From the NCBI GenBank assembly GCA_905221605.1, contig CAJNDS010000003.1:956676-1020675 (forward strand): a stretch of 64,000 nucleotides of DNA. The letters are read 5' to 3'. The notes beneath the pieces are model-generated. The model saw nothing but the letters and a program-made list of their open reading frames with translations. It was not told the origin of the DNA and ran no database searches. A program made the translations under genes and the position numbers. Below are positions 24,052-37,353 of the stretch, piece after piece. Position 1 is the first letter of the stretch, and each line of letters opens with the position of its first letter. This DNA is from Symbiodinium natans. Lineage: Eukaryota > Sar > Dinophyceae > Suessiales > Symbiodiniaceae.

Positions 24052-24566
24052 GAGCTGTGGGAGACCTGGCTGCAGCGCGCGGCCGAGGAGGTTCACACAG
24101 AGGCGACTGAAGGGGGCCTTGACCCAAAGTGATGTTTGACCTTCGGGTGTGGCAGGGAAGCTGGCTGGAGCGTTGGTCGAAGCAGCGGCTCCTCATGCTG
24201 AAGGGACAGATCATGCAGGAGGCCCGAATCCGCAAGCCGCAGGAGCTCTTCAAAAATTCTTCCTAGATTCTAGACTTGAAGAGGAGTGGGGCATCCGCTC
24301 CGCAAGCCAAGTGTTGGAGAAGCAGCAAGCAGCGCTGCGGGCTGTACAGAGGCACGCCGGGCAGGGCAGGAGAAGGGCAGGAGAATGAAGCTCTTCCGTG
24401 CATATTCGTGAAATTCGCCAGAGCGAATCACATGGTCAAGACTTCTCCACCGTGAGTCCTACCATCGTCGTCTTGCAGGCTGCCTACAACTCCCGCAGCT
24501 GTGAAGGCAGTGGAGGAGCCCGCCGTGCAGGCTGCTTTGGGTGTTTCGGCTTTGCGGTTGTGGAGA
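24052..24566 (+). CDS. Coiled-coil protein, exon cluster 2
   Basis: 24052-24102 (after TTTCCAG) reads ELWETWLQRAAEEVHTE. It joins in phase 0 to 24156-24266 (after GTGGCAG), which reads GSWLERWSKQRLLMLKGQ and then QEARIRKPQELF before a TAG. Another helical stretch, about 24277-24342 (LEEEWGIRSASQVLEKQQ), is open in a different frame only about 10 bases on. 24479-24566 (after GTCTTGCAG) reads LPTTPAAVKAVEEPAVQAAL. The helices are strongly charged. The relation between the second and third pieces is unclear, since a normal intron does not fit. They may be alternative ends or a frameshift. Confidence 0.55.
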
Positions 24567-26454
24567 TGATGGTCGGCAATGTACGAAATTCGCTGGGCAA
24601 GGATGGGAACTTAACAAGTGAACAGTCTCGAAGCCTTGTGGCACTACGCAGGTCCAAAAAAACCCTACGACCAGCAAAGTTGCCAACAGAACGGGCAGAG
24701 TAGCCATGTGGATCCATATGGGGTGGTACCTGTCATGATCTGTATAGGTTTGAACCGCCCCTAGGTCCGCCACGTCCAAATGCCTGGAGCAGTTCATTTG
24801 AATGTCTTTCTGAATGCCTTATCTAGATTCTAGATCCCTATTGCGAATTATGTCGAACTAGGGAGTTAGCCGATATTGGCGTCTCTATTGAGTCGCATTT
24901 GCCGGACGCCGTGACGGTTCGTGTGGGACCCTCAATTAAGTCAAATCTTCCGGGTGTCGTAAGAAAGATTTGGTGTGGCACGCCTTTAAAATCAACTGCC
25001 GGGGCTCTCTGTCCCTTTTGAACTCACATATGCTCATCTCTGTGACAATAATTTAAAATCCCGTTTAAGGAAGGACAAAACATCAGCTTCGAATGTTCGG
25101 GGGGCGCGCACACTAAAGATGGTCCAGCATTAAACCCTCGACAGTCTTCTCCAGCCACGCTTCCAAGCTGGCTGGGGAAGTCGAGGACGCGGTCGCTGAG
25201 GGCAATGACTTCGTTGCTGCCTGGGACCCGGCGAAAGAGACATGGAGTTCCTGTCCCGGCTTCTCGGCGTCCCCCCCGACAAAAGGCCCGGCCCGACGCC
25301 GTGGCGCGCGCGCACCGCAGCAGCGCTGCGCGGAAAGTGCCGGCCGCCGAGAGGGATAGATTCTGAAGGCTGAGGAGTTGAGGGTTCTGGGGTTGAGTCA
25401 GGCTTACGAGGTGCGGGGCCGAGGTTATGGTCCGGGCTTCTGGTTTGAGGGTCAGGCTTGAGGTGTTGAGCTTCTGTTTACCGTTTAGGGGTTTAGGATC
25501 GCGAAGAGCTTGAGCAACTGTCGGGTTTCGAGCTGCTGGGGCCAAAAACGCCCGGCTGCGAAATCCTAAGCACGGGTGGCCCGGAAAGAACATTTCATTG
25601 CAAAAGGATACGAGCGATACAGTCTACCACTACCACAGTTTACCTGTGGACATGAGGCTGCAAGCATTGCGAGAGCGCTCCCCACCCCGAAGCATTTGGC
25701 TTGGCAAATGTTTTAAGCTCTGCACACACCTCGGCCGTCTCTGCCAGCTCCGGAGAGCAGTTCGGACACCTGCTGTATGGCCCTGTGAAGCTCACACGAA
25801 GATGCCTTCTGTGTAGCCCTACGGAGCTCGGCCGGGTTGTGCTGGAAGCTTGTGCCTTTGCATGTTGGCTGCTGGCAGCCACTTGCGAGTGTTGCTTTCA
25901 GATTTCTCGGCCCAGCTGCAGTGTTTGTCCGGACAGTGCAAGTGCACACAACAGCCAGGTAACCAGGGGGTGTGGCTGCATTTTGTGTAACTAGTAGCAG
26001 CTGCTTTGTCTTTGTCAGTCCTTCTTTACCCTTGTCCGTCAGTGTGTGGTCTGCTGTCATGTTATTCCTGTTGTTGGTGCTTGTATGACTGGCCATGTTC
26101 TTTGTTTGCGTGTGCATGGCTTGGAAGTAACGGTGGCAGGAGGTGGACATGTGAAGCGAATCCGTCCAAAGAAACCACAGGCAGGAAAGCACGCCCCCGA
26201 CAGGTTTTGCGACAACCGGCCATTCGAGCGTCAAAATCCGAGCCGTGCAGTGAAATGGACCCGAGGCTGTGCAAGAGTATCGCGGCACTGCTTCAGGCCA
26301 TCAGCACTGACATGCGCTGTTCGGTCCTTCTACGTGGTAGCCGTACTGTTCTCCTTGTGGGACTTGGAGGATGCTGTCTCTGCACATGGCCGTGTTTGCA
26401 CCCGCAGCAGGCCCAGATGAAACCATGGGAATTGTCCCACGTGCGCTGCAACTG
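24567..26454. other. Unassigned, with one possible exon
   Basis: Apart from the candidate at 25155-25359, only weak frames are seen. Telomere-like words (TTTAGGGG) occur near 25480-25500. Confidence 0.3.
25155..25359 (+). CDS. Candidate exon, unknown protein
   Basis: This open frame follows CTTCTCCAG and runs to a TAG. It begins HASKLAGEVEDAVAEGN and then FVAAWDPAKETW, with strong coding-like composition in its first half. The second half is Arg/Pro-rich and may be intron. No domain is recognised. Confidence 0.35.
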
Positions 26455-27954
26455 ACAATGCCGCGGCAGCTCAAGCAGCTCGCGATACCGAACCTTCCAT
26501 TCATAGTTTAGCACCGTTGTTGCAGCCATGGCGTCATGGGCTCCTTGGACAGGAACCTACAGTATCTACAGCGGTTCTCGTTTCACTGCTTCGTGCAATG
26601 GGAGAACTGAGAACTCTCACGGGAGAGAGCATCTAGCAGACCCCAGCAAAGGCTCTCCGTTTCGTTTTGGCCGTGACCATGGCTCGAAGCTTGGAACCAC
26701 GAGGCTTTTCCAGTTAGATGTCTTGCATGCTTCGTGTGGAACCTGACGCTGCAAAAGAGACAACATCACACCGTGACACCGTCACAACTCTGCGTAAGGT
26801 CTCGATGTCCGCATCCTTGGTGGTGGCTTCTGGGAAAGTGCCCTGGCCTGCAACCAGCAAGTCAACCAGCAAGTCTGGAGAAGAGGCCAACGAGCTTTGA
26901 GCTGGAGTTGTATGTGATGAGAAAGGCCACAGTCACAGACGCGCCGGAGCACACGATGACTGTACCAGGTGGGCGAAGTTTCAAAGTTTGTGAGCTGTTG
27001 GCTCGTTCCGCCTTCAACTTAGAAACTCTCAAGCAACTCTCTTGACCATCTCTCCACGGCTGGTACTTGGCAGGGTGACACATGGTGAATTTGTTCAAGC
27101 CCCAAAGCCCCGTGCAGCTTTTTCATTCACCTGGCAGAAATGGGCCGGAGGGAAGCCACCCAGAGCGTTCTAAAGGTAACGTCTTGTCACGCCGGGAAGA
27201 GCAACAGTTCTTTCTGCTGCCTCACTGAGCCGCCTCAGTCGCTGGTGGTTGGACGCCACCTCGGACGCCCAGCGAAGAGGATGTAATGGTGTGGGACAAG
27301 GTGGTTGCACAGATCGACACGAAGTTGGCAAGCAAGGGGCGCCTGAGCTGCGAGAGATTGGAGAGAGCGTGCAGAAGCACGTTCAGGGTTTAGGGTTTCG
27401 GGTGTTTAGGGCTTGGAGATGCCAAACCAAAGCCAAGCGTGCTTTTCCGGCGTGTGTCTAGATTTCGCAGCCCAGATCTCAAGTTGATGGGATGCTGGTT
27501 CTGTCAGTTGTACAGGAGGCGAATTTGGAGGCTTTCTCACTTCGAACCGATAGAGATGACGAGGCATGTGAGACATGGAGTGGAATCGGACCGCAGCTGA
27601 GGCAGCCAAAGCAGGTGGAGTCGCAAGTTGTGGCAGGGATCAAGACGCTTGCTGGCAACTGTAGTGCTATGGCGAGCAGCTGCCTCTTCCTTGCACCGCG
27701 TCATGTCACACGTAGGTCACTGCAATATACTGCAATGAAAACCGTACCACCCCAACACCGAGAGTTCGACAGCTGCATCCATCCCTTCATCTCGACAGTC
27801 CTTCACCTTCGCTGGAGGTACAAGTTCTTCTTTGACGATGGCAGCAGCGTGGTCGTTCTCAGCGTGCCGTGGATGAAGACGCTGGAAGTGTTGGAGGCTA
27901 AGGACGTGGAGCCCAAGGACGCTTGATTGCCGGCGGAGAGGCTCGCCACAGGTG
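26455..27954. repeat. 1500-bp direct duplication, copy 1
   Basis: Every base I compared matches 28267-29766 at an offset of 1812. The only difference seen is 26598 (A) against 28410 (G). It includes a telomere-like string near 27388-27412 and a coding-like frame at its 3' end. A 312-bp unique spacer follows. Confidence 0.95.
27492..27926 (+). CDS. Unknown protein, copy 1 (3' part)
   Basis: A 144-codon frame ends in TGA. Its first half contains EAFSLRTDRDDEACETW and its last exon-like part reads RWRYKFFFDDGSSVVVLSV and then MKTLEVLEAKDVEPKDA. The end has strong coding character with a beta-rich then helical pattern. No family is recognised. AG/GT words inside suggest it is at least two exons rather than one. 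An upstream open stretch in the same duplicate (about 26890-27045, ELYVMRKATVTDAPE) may be another exon. Confidence 0.45.
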   Translation: MLVLSVVQEANLEAFSLRTDRDDEACETWSGIGPQLRQPKQVESQVVAGIKTLAGNCSAMASSCLFLAPRHVTRRSLQYTAMKTVPPQHREFDSCIHPFISTVLHLRWRYKFFFDDGSSVVVLSVPWMKTLEVLEAKDVEPKDA

Positions 27955-28266
27955 ATGACATGATAAGGGCCTGGAACTGGTGCTGCGTGCCATCCCGAAA
28001 AGTGGTTTGACTGGGCGGCTCTGCGGTGTAATTGCTGCCTGTTGGCTGTAAACCCCTCGTTAGAATATGCGTCGACTTCCTCGCCGTCTCTATTCGCTCT
28101 CTAATTTGCTCTCTCTTTCTCCTTCTATCTCTTTCCTTACCCAGTGGCTTCCACTCTCACAGCTTGAATTTAGCAGCAGAGCTGGCGAGTCCATGTGTGC
28201 AGTCATATGTCATATGCCTTGCATGTGCACCTTGCGCATACGCTCGTCTGAAGCCGGCAGTGTTCC

Positions 28267-29766
28267 ACAATGCCGCGGCAGCTCAAGCAGCTCGCGATAC
28301 CGAACCTTCCATTCATAGTTTAGCACCGTTGTTGCAGCCATGGCGTCATGGGCTCCTTGGACAGGAACCTACAGTATCTACAGCGGTTCTCGTTTCACTG
28401 CTTCGTGCAGTGGGAGAACTGAGAACTCTCACGGGAGAGAGCATCTAGCAGACCCCAGCAAAGGCTCTCCGTTTCGTTTTGGCCGTGACCATGGCTCGAA
28501 GCTTGGAACCACGAGGCTTTTCCAGTTAGATGTCTTGCATGCTTCGTGTGGAACCTGACGCTGCAAAAGAGACAACATCACACCGTGACACCGTCACAAC
28601 TCTGCGTAAGGTCTCGATGTCCGCATCCTTGGTGGTGGCTTCTGGGAAAGTGCCCTGGCCTGCAACCAGCAAGTCAACCAGCAAGTCTGGAGAAGAGGCC
28701 AACGAGCTTTGAGCTGGAGTTGTATGTGATGAGAAAGGCCACAGTCACAGACGCGCCGGAGCACACGATGACTGTACCAGGTGGGCGAAGTTTCAAAGTT
28801 TGTGAGCTGTTGGCTCGTTCCGCCTTCAACTTAGAAACTCTCAAGCAACTCTCTTGACCATCTCTCCACGGCTGGTACTTGGCAGGGTGACACATGGTGA
28901 ATTTGTTCAAGCCCCAAAGCCCCGTGCAGCTTTTTCATTCACCTGGCAGAAATGGGCCGGAGGGAAGCCACCCAGAGCGTTCTAAAGGTAACGTCTTGTC
29001 ACGCCGGGAAGAGCAACAGTTCTTTCTGCTGCCTCACTGAGCCGCCTCAGTCGCTGGTGGTTGGACGCCACCTCGGACGCCCAGCGAAGAGGATGTAATG
29101 GTGTGGGACAAGGTGGTTGCACAGATCGACACGAAGTTGGCAAGCAAGGGGCGCCTGAGCTGCGAGAGATTGGAGAGAGCGTGCAGAAGCACGTTCAGGG
29201 TTTAGGGTTTCGGGTGTTTAGGGCTTGGAGATGCCAAACCAAAGCCAAGCGTGCTTTTCCGGCGTGTGTCTAGATTTCGCAGCCCAGATCTCAAGTTGAT
29301 GGGATGCTGGTTCTGTCAGTTGTACAGGAGGCGAATTTGGAGGCTTTCTCACTTCGAACCGATAGAGATGACGAGGCATGTGAGACATGGAGTGGAATCG
29401 GACCGCAGCTGAGGCAGCCAAAGCAGGTGGAGTCGCAAGTTGTGGCAGGGATCAAGACGCTTGCTGGCAACTGTAGTGCTATGGCGAGCAGCTGCCTCTT
29501 CCTTGCACCGCGTCATGTCACACGTAGGTCACTGCAATATACTGCAATGAAAACCGTACCACCCCAACACCGAGAGTTCGACAGCTGCATCCATCCCTTC
29601 ATCTCGACAGTCCTTCACCTTCGCTGGAGGTACAAGTTCTTCTTTGACGATGGCAGCAGCGTGGTCGTTCTCAGCGTGCCGTGGATGAAGACGCTGGAAG
29701 TGTTGGAGGCTAAGGACGTGGAGCCCAAGGACGCTTGATTGCCGGCGGAGAGGCTCGCCACAGGTG
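28267..29766. repeat. 1500-bp direct duplication, copy 2
   Basis: Second copy of 26455-27954. Flanks differ abruptly on both sides: CC before ACAATGCCG here against TG in copy 1, and GGTG|CCC after against GGTG|ATG. No target-site duplication or terminal repeat is obvious. Confidence 0.95.
29304..29738 (+). CDS. Unknown protein, copy 2 (3' part)
   Basis: Identical 144-residue translation to the copy at 27492. Sequence identity at third positions means either very recent duplication or homogenisation, so it gives no conservation evidence for coding. Confidence 0.45.
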   Translation: MLVLSVVQEANLEAFSLRTDRDDEACETWSGIGPQLRQPKQVESQVVAGIKTLAGNCSAMASSCLFLAPRHVTRRSLQYTAMKTVPPQHREFDSCIHPFISTVLHLRWRYKFFFDDGSSVVVLSVPWMKTLEVLEAKDVEPKDA

Positions 29767-30505
29767 CCCTGATGCCGAGAAGTGGCGGCCAAGGAGCTGG
29801 GAGACGACACAGAGATGGGCTTGGAGCGCACAAGCGAAACGAAAAAATCGCGACGAAACTTGCAGACTTCTGCGAAGAATAGGACCTGGGTTTTACGTTG
29901 TTCGACGGCGATCGACGAACTCGCAGCTGATGCACCAAAACAAGTCCTTCTTTTTTCCGTTTCTCTAGTTCTTCTTCTCGTTCTCTTCATATCTGTCTTT
30001 CCTTTAGCATTGTTGTTTCTGCCTTTAGTACTGTCATTTTTATCTCTCACTCTCTCTCTGGCTCTCTGGCTCGGTTGCTACCCAGCAGTTGTTACTATAC
30101 TCTCACTCACAGGGACATGTAACTGACTCCATCCCCCCCAGCCCGCCCGGAAAACGCGCTCTGCGCACCTTGCGCATATACCGTGTGCAAGCTTTCAGTC
30201 CCGTGGCTGGTTCTCAGAAGAGGGCTGACCTCGGTGTTGAGCCCACGTTGTGCCTTTACCTCAGCTGCGTGCGCTGCCTCGTGAAGCGATGGCGGAGCTG
30301 AGACGGAGCATGTCGGGTGTGGGGGCTGCTTGGACTACATTGAAATCCAGCCGTGCGTGCTTTTCAGAGCGTGCCTCTCTCTCGAACATCGCTTCGAGAA
30401 AGTTCGGGAGGTAATAGGCTTCAGCCCAGGCCAGCATGGCGAACAACCCATGGCCGGACTCGACACTTGACCTTGGCGCTGGCGGTTGTTGCGGTTTGTA
30501 TATGA

Positions 30506-30745
30506 ACATATATATATATGTACATATGGAAATAGATATAAATATGAATAAATAAATGCAAATATATATACAAATACAAATACAAATATAAACAAATAAA
30601 TAAATAAGTAAATAAATAGATAAATAAACAAAACAATATATATATATATGAATAAATGTAAATATCAATAAATATAGACAATAAATGGATAAATAAACAA
30701 ATCAATCGATAAATAAATAAATATAAATATATGTAGATAGCGTGC
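30506..30745. repeat. AT-rich tetranucleotide repeat island
   Basis: (AAAT/ATAA)n and TA runs, strongly AT-rich against the local background. It lies just upstream of the WSD gene. Confidence 0.9.
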
Positions 30746-30754
30746 CTGCGTGTG

Positions 30755-30847
30755 TGGGTGTGTGTGTGTGTGTGTCTCTGTGTGTGTGTCTGGGTGTGTG
30801 TCTGGGTGTGGGTGTGGGTGTGGGTGTGGGTGTGGGTGTGGGTGTGG

Positions 30848-30907
<60 letters not shown>
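30755..30907. repeat. (GT)n and (GTGGGT)n microsatellite
   Basis: Alternating GT with a GTGGGT sub-array. Such alternating purine-pyrimidine tracts can adopt Z-DNA. Confidence 0.95.
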
Positions 30908-30909
<2 letters not shown>

Positions 30910-30947
30910 CCTTGATTGTTCTTTCTTAACTACTGTATCATCTGAGG

Positions 30948-33900
30948 ATGAACATGTTCGAGCCGTACCTGACGACAATCCTCTGGTTCAAAGAAGCTCC
31001 AGATCTTACGGTCATTGCAGATGCCTTTGAGAAGCACTTGTGGCCCTGCCATCGCTTCAACTCCTGCATCGAGGGCCGGCAGTGCCTCGGCTTTGGAGTA
31101 TATCGTGAACATCGTGCGGGCGCGTATGAAGCACTACATAGGTCGACTTAGGATGATCCCTGTTGATTTTTAGCAGATTGATTTGTAGGCTCTTGTAGGC
31201 TCTTGCAGACACTGGTTTGATTGAGGTGGGTACGGAAACAAGAGCAGATGGACAGGGCCTTCCACTTCCAAGAAGAGGACCTTGCCAGTGAGATTGCAGT
31301 CGAGGAGATGGCAATGAGGACACAGATCACGTCACTTCCAGCCGATCATCCCAGATGGAGGCATCTCGGCCAAAACGAACCGTTCGATTCGTACTGTGTG
31401 CAGTATACAGTACTTGGGCACCCGTGCCCGGCCGTGCCCGGCCGTGCCCGTCGAACTCGCATCTGGCGTTTGCAACAGAGAGATGTAGGTAGTGTTCTTT
31501 TTCTCGACGTCCCTGGCACACGAATAGTTACTTAGGGGAACTCGTTTTGACACGTTTGAATTCGTGGTCGACTCTCTGCTCTTCCACCCTCACAGGCATC
31601 GTACTTGGTAGATGATAAGTTGTCCACTCTTTCCTGCGCCCAGGGTCATCCGCGTGACCACTCCTGCGCCTCAGAAGTCAGCTCTGGTAATTCATGCGCA
31701 TCATGCCCTGGGAGATGGTCTAGGGATGCTCTTTGCAATGTCGCCGCTAATGGGTGTTGAGGGTGGAAACCCACTTTCAACGGTGCCGCTGCCCAGCATT
31801 GTCCTGCCCAAGTTTGCGCGGAAGCCGGATGCTGTGAAATCTGAACAGCCCGTGACCCGCAAGAGCCGATGGAACTTGTGTGGATGCCTGGCAGCCGCCT
31901 TCAAAGGTGTTGGCTCCTTCCTGCGAGGTTTTTTCGTGATGGCGATCGTCAGCCACGACACGGAGCTCCCCATCAACGAGCCACTAGCGAAGAGGAGCCC
32001 TGTGTTGCCTTACTCGGGCAAGCGGCAGTTTACCCGCTTCCCAACGATACCCTTGTCGCTGATTAAGAAAGCGAGAGAGAACCATGGCTTGGCTTTGGTT
32101 CCCAATTTTTCTTGCAGGAAAGCGCGCTTGTCTGCTTCAGCCGAGACTTAGGGTTTCTGAAATTTCTTTCGAAGCAGCAAAGGAACCACAGCTGCACCTT
32201 GAACGACGTTGTCATGGCCGCAGTCACAGGGGCCCTGCGGAAGTACTGCCTGGAGGTCTGCAAGGATGAGAAGCTTCGATCCGGGAAGCAAGTGACCTTC
32301 AAATCGATGGTCATGTTGGCCATGCCCCGGGAGTGCAGCCACTTGAAAGAAAGGAGTCAGAGGCAGTTTCGCTTTGAACTTTGCTTTTTCTGAGTCACTT
32401 TTGGGCGAGATTCCGGTCAGACTGGATGATCGGGTGCTGAGGCGCCTCCGAACCGAGCATTGCCCTTCGCCCCGCTGCTGTCAGAGACATGAGGATCACC
32501 TTGTTGTTGAAGGGATGCGATCCTGCCTAGGGCCTTGGGGGGCCAATACGAGTCTGTTTCAGGGCCCACCGAGGATGATGTGATAGCTTCTGAGTCCAAT
32601 GACTTCTCGTCGAGTGGCTCTGTGAACTTGCCTGCACCGAGGCAATAAGATGCTCTTTACCAGCGTCAAGCTGCCTCTGTCAGAGCCGTCGCAAGCCATG
32701 AGAGTACGCAAGACAGTTGCGGCTCAGCAGCAGATAGCAAGGTCTATGATTGGTCTGGATCCCCTGCACTTCCCATATCACAGAATTCGCAGAAGCTTCC
32801 TGCCAGGAAGGCCTGAATGGATTGAAGTCCGCTGCATACATGTGCGGCGTGCGGCTATTCACCGACTTTGTTGCCAACATCGCACCCAGGGCAGTCCTGC
32901 GGCTCAGCAGAAGCAGAGGCTTGTGCAGCGAAGATACATGTCCCATCACGTCCCCATGCGTCTTTGTGAAGCAGACTCCAAGGAACAAGGCTGCGGGAGA
33001 GACTTGGTCGAAACATACGATCCTAGTGACGAAGCTGCACTACGGACCTTGACAACATTATCATGTCGACATTGCGTTCTGCATCGGACTGTATCGGCTT
33101 CGGTTCTGCAGCAGGTCACAAATGTTCCCTGTACCTCGGTCCCTCTGACTTTCCCTGCAGAGGAGCCTCTGACCTGTACAATGTACAGTCTGTCATGCTC
33201 GACATTAGAGTGCAGTAGACATGCTGGAAATCTGACCGTGAAACCTTCAACTTGAACAACACACAACCGGGTCTTTCCAGTCGGAGATGCTAGCAGGAAC
33301 CAGCGCTGTATTGAAATTTGTTTCAAGGATTCGAGTCACCGAATTGATGACGCTGTCAATTGCTGCTTAGGTGTAGATGCGTTCGTTCATTGGGGTCTAG
33401 TATGGCAATGCCTGTGGCCTGGATTTCGATTGTTTTTGCCAGTCCGACGTTAGTTCGTCTTTCCAAGTGGATGAGAAAAGACCTGCCGAGAATCAATTCA
33501 TGGCGCGCATGCTCATGAGCAACCGCTTGCAGGAGGGCGGGAAGGTGCTGCAAGAGATTTCGCTTGTGCGGATCTTGGCTATGCCTGAATCATCAGCCAT
33601 GCGCCGTGCAAGCATCAGCACACACAGACACAGACACAGAGCAAGCCGAAGCAGCCAGGGTTACGGCTGCAATAACAAGTCTTGAAGCCTTGAGGGTGCG
33701 CATCTTGGTGCGCAGGTCATCGCGAATGTCCAATCCCAAGTATCGGCAGCCAGACCCAAATTCAGCTCAGCAACAAGAGAGAAGCTGTGCAGGTAAAGTC
33801 CGGGGCGTATCGAGGGGGATGTAATCAGCTGATATGTGATTTGCTTCATTTTCAAGTTCTAATTTGGGGGCTTCGGAAGTCAAGGTCGTCTCCTACAACG

Positions 33901-34093
33901 GCAACCTCTACGCCACATTTGTCGGAGACCCCGATGTGATTCGCGAGGCTCTCCCACTCATTTACATTGAGCGGCCCGATAAAGGCAGCGTTGTCTCGCA
34001 CCCGTATAAGGGTGCTTCACGATGCACCCTGAGGCAAAGAAACTTGGCGAACTCTGGCTTTCCGAGATCAAAGAGTTGGCGGGAGACGCTTAG
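30948..34093 (+). CDS. Wax ester synthase/diacylglycerol acyltransferase (WSD family)
   Basis: The enzyme transfers acyl-CoA to fatty alcohols or diacylglycerol, making storage lipid at the ER or lipid droplets. Exons read: 30948-31081, 31226-31360, 31644-32078, 32183-32334, 32642-32752, 32811 to about 32930, about 33112-33240, about 33864-33947 and 34034-34093 (TAG). Family marks in order are LPADHPRWR, the catalytic HHALGDG (HHxxxDG, 31699-31719), TLNDVVMAAVTGALR, LFTSVKLPL, TNVP, and VKVVSYNGNLY then GDPDVIRE. The final exon is AKKLGELWLSEIKEL. Intron starts resolved are GT, GC, GA, GC, GT and GC. The extreme N-terminus is missing; it is probably in an unseen upstream exon beyond the microsatellites. 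The junctions around 32930-33112 and 33240-33864 are unresolved. Catalytic residues are intact. Confidence 0.85.
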
Positions 34094-37000
34094 GTTGTAG
34101 CTTGGACAGCAGCTCGAGAACGCGCATGATGTTTGCCGGGTATTTTCATTGTGGCATTTCAAGTAGGTGAAGCGCACTGCCCTGACTCGCAGCAGTCTGT
34201 CCCGGCCCGGAATGGGCAAGCAAGCTTCAAGCACCAATCAGGCTTCAAACCAATCCATAGACAGTGATGAGCTTGGAGCCTCTACGAGAGACCTTTATCA
34301 GACACCAAACCACACAAAGCATCTCCTGCAACAGGTCTGATGGGTTGGGGACGGGGGGGGGGGGGGGAAATGGGGGCACTGCAGGCGCAGCCTTCTCAAA
34401 ACACGGCAGGGGGAAACAAGAAGATATTGGAGGATGCCCTACTTATGGTTTCACGGTTTCTCTCTATGAGCAGCAGGACCCAACAAAGTCGTCGAAAGCA
34501 TCTAGATTTCTGAAGCTCATTCATGGGGGGCTTCCCGTACAGAGTGGGGGCTACGGCAGCTGATGCGCTATTCCTCAAGGTAGCCTTTTTCGGTTTGTAG
34601 GTGGCTTGTCAGGTACAGTCGTTGTGGAACACTGCAACTCCTCAGGTGCTCAATTTGACCCCTCCCAGTCCCAGTGAGGCCACTGACACGCGTTTTCAAG
34701 CGGACAGTGCTTCAAAAGACGAAGTCCACGATGTCTTGTTCGCCAAGTCTCAGGAGGCTTGCTCTGGAGGCAGTTTGTTTGGACACGAGCGGAACAAAAA
34801 GGACCCTGTCTGGATGTGCCGTGTGAAGGGCTTGCGAAAACCACCCTGCACGGATGCGTCACGGTGACATGCGACATCTTGTAGCATTCCACATCGCCAC
34901 GCACGATGGTCCGAGCCTTGGCACCGGTTGTGAAGCATGACTGCAACATCAGGGGCTCGAGGGGGGGAATCCGATTAGAGTGACGACCGTTGGTGTCTTG
35001 CCCCTTTGCCTTCGGTGTTAATTACTTGCCATGGAGCATGCCACGTGGCGGCCAGATGTGGCGAATGACCGAGAAAAACCAGCGGATGCAAGCCCATGAT
35101 GTAAGTTTGAGCAAGCGAGGCGACAGCCGGGCTACTGTAGGACACCTGCTACGAGATGCTGTGGGCCACTGCGGGCATCCGCGAGTTTTTTCAGTACAGT
35201 AGCTTGCTCATAGCGACTAAAGTGACCTGCAGAGTGGAAACAGAGAGCTCGCGCACACATGCACCTTCGGAAAGCCAGCCGTCGCACCGTCACACCTGCC
35301 TGTGTGCGGTGGCAACTTTTGTCCCAACTGTGTCGCAAGAAATGTGACTTAAAAAGTGATAAAGGTGGACCCTTCACCGAGAAGACCAAGCTCGTACAGG
35401 CCAGGTGCCTTTAACGCCCTGAACGTGCTTCGTGCTCAGACCCTTCGCTGGCATCGTGAGTCTCGCAAGAACTTGTGTGGTCGTGTGGTTGCATTAATAT
35501 GTGTTTATGATCTACGCAGCGCCTGCAGCACCGCCAGCGCCTGCTCGCACGAGCAAGCCCAGTGGACGCCTGAAACGCCAACATATGCAGACGCCACAAC
35601 ACGGCACGCTCGTTTTGCTGCCGCACATCCCCGGCCAAGATTGCGGGAGGCCACAGGGCACGCTTCTGCCAGGACCTTTCCATGCAGAATGCTGAGTATG
35701 CTGAGTGCTGGGTGGCGCAAGCTTCGTGCGCACGCGCATCTCGGAACAAGATTCGACAGCAGAATGCAGGCATTGCATGTTCGTGGGCTTGCACGCCCAG
35801 AAGCTTTAGGACCGATGTCTGCAGAACCCCCAAGTTCGACATCTCTTCTGCATGTCAGAAGCAAACTGCAGAGTCAGGCAGATCTGCGTGTGTGGAACCC
35901 AGAGGGACCGAGGGACCTCTCATGTTGGGCAGCAGTTTGAAGACAGCTCTTTAAGCCAGTGCAAGCAAATGGGGCTGTGCTTCCGATACAAGGCTCTTGC
36001 ACTTCGCGCTGCTGCGCTCTTTCCGGAGTACCTTGGGCTAATGCTAAGATACTTTGAGACACTTGAGACACTTGAGACGAGATGCGGGGTGAATACCTCC
36101 ATGCGGCATCCCACACACTCTCCTCACGGGCAAAGTTGCCTCGCTTTGTCTTGTGTGGGTTCTTGTTGAAGGTAAAGGGGATATCGTATCAGAAGAACGT
36201 TTTCGTCCTCGTGAATGAATCATGGCTGTTGCAGCATTTGCAAGCATTCAGTAGAGTAGCTGGTGCTTTGAGTAAGCCGGCTTCTTTGTCCTGGCTGCGA
36301 TGGTCTTCAGAACCTCATGTCAATGCCGAATTCCGGATCTGTTTGTTTGTCGGTGTGCTTCGAAGCATCTCCAGCGGTTTGGAACGGATCCCCCCTCTCT
36401 TTGCAGATGCTGCTCATCTTGACACACAAACAAGCCTCCGAGCACGCCAAAGCATTCACAAAAGTCCGCGGGTGTCTCAGTCGTCCGCTTAGGTTGTGCG
36501 CCCATCATGCTGCAAGCTCAGGGACAGGTGCGTGCTTACAAGGAGTCAGGCTACCATAATTGCAAACACATGCGCGCCACCTCGGAGGCCGGGTCTGGCC
36601 AACGCGAATTGTAGCGCGCGCATCGCGGACGAAGGAAAGCCAGAGTCATATGTCGCAAGGTGCAGCAACACACACGTCATGAGTTCAGGAGGTAGGAGGG
36701 CTTCAGGAGGTTTAGGGTGGTCCCAGCACCGTCCCGCAGGGAGGGGAGATGTTGGTCTCTTTCAGACTCTTTTCGGCCTGGGGCCGAGGCGAATTCTCAT
36801 GTTTGTGCTCACTTACCCTTCTGCAAGTCCATTTTGTGTTATCTTCCCATACTGTTTCACGCAAACACGGAGCAGTTGTCTTCCGGCTTCTACACCTGCA
36901 TTTGCATTCGTTCGCGGTCTGCCGCTCTGTCGGCGCCCATTCGTTTGCACGAAGCTTGCGTTGGTACGTGGTTGCGTGCATCTGAATCTAGCATGTACAT

Positions 37001-37350
37001 TCATGTATATTCTGCATTGTCTGATCACCCCTGTGCGCCCAAAGTCGTCCCACTTCACAGTGCGTGCCTTCAAGGTAGAGCCCTCCCTGCAACACCTCTG
37101 TCTAGTGCTGAAAGATCTCTCGGCTCTGGCACCTAAGTTTACAAATGGGTTTGTGCTCCATGTCCATGGAGCCTCATTCCGAACGAGTGGCTTGCATGAC
37201 TCAGGCAGGCTTGGTCGCATGCCGAGGCCAAAGCTGCCAGTGCTGAGTGCAGAAAGGTCCAGGAAAGCAGTCTAGGAGAATGCAAGAAAGAATGCACGAC
37301 AGAACGCCGGCAACCGACTTTTAGCTGCGTGGCGTTGGGGAATATTTGGG
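34094..37350. other. No confident gene
   Basis: Open frames near 34264-34563, 34601-34867 and 36082-36492 have some coding character but no recognised domain and no partner exons. A poly-G run lies at about 34345-34367. Confidence 0.3.
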
Positions 37351-37353
37351 AAT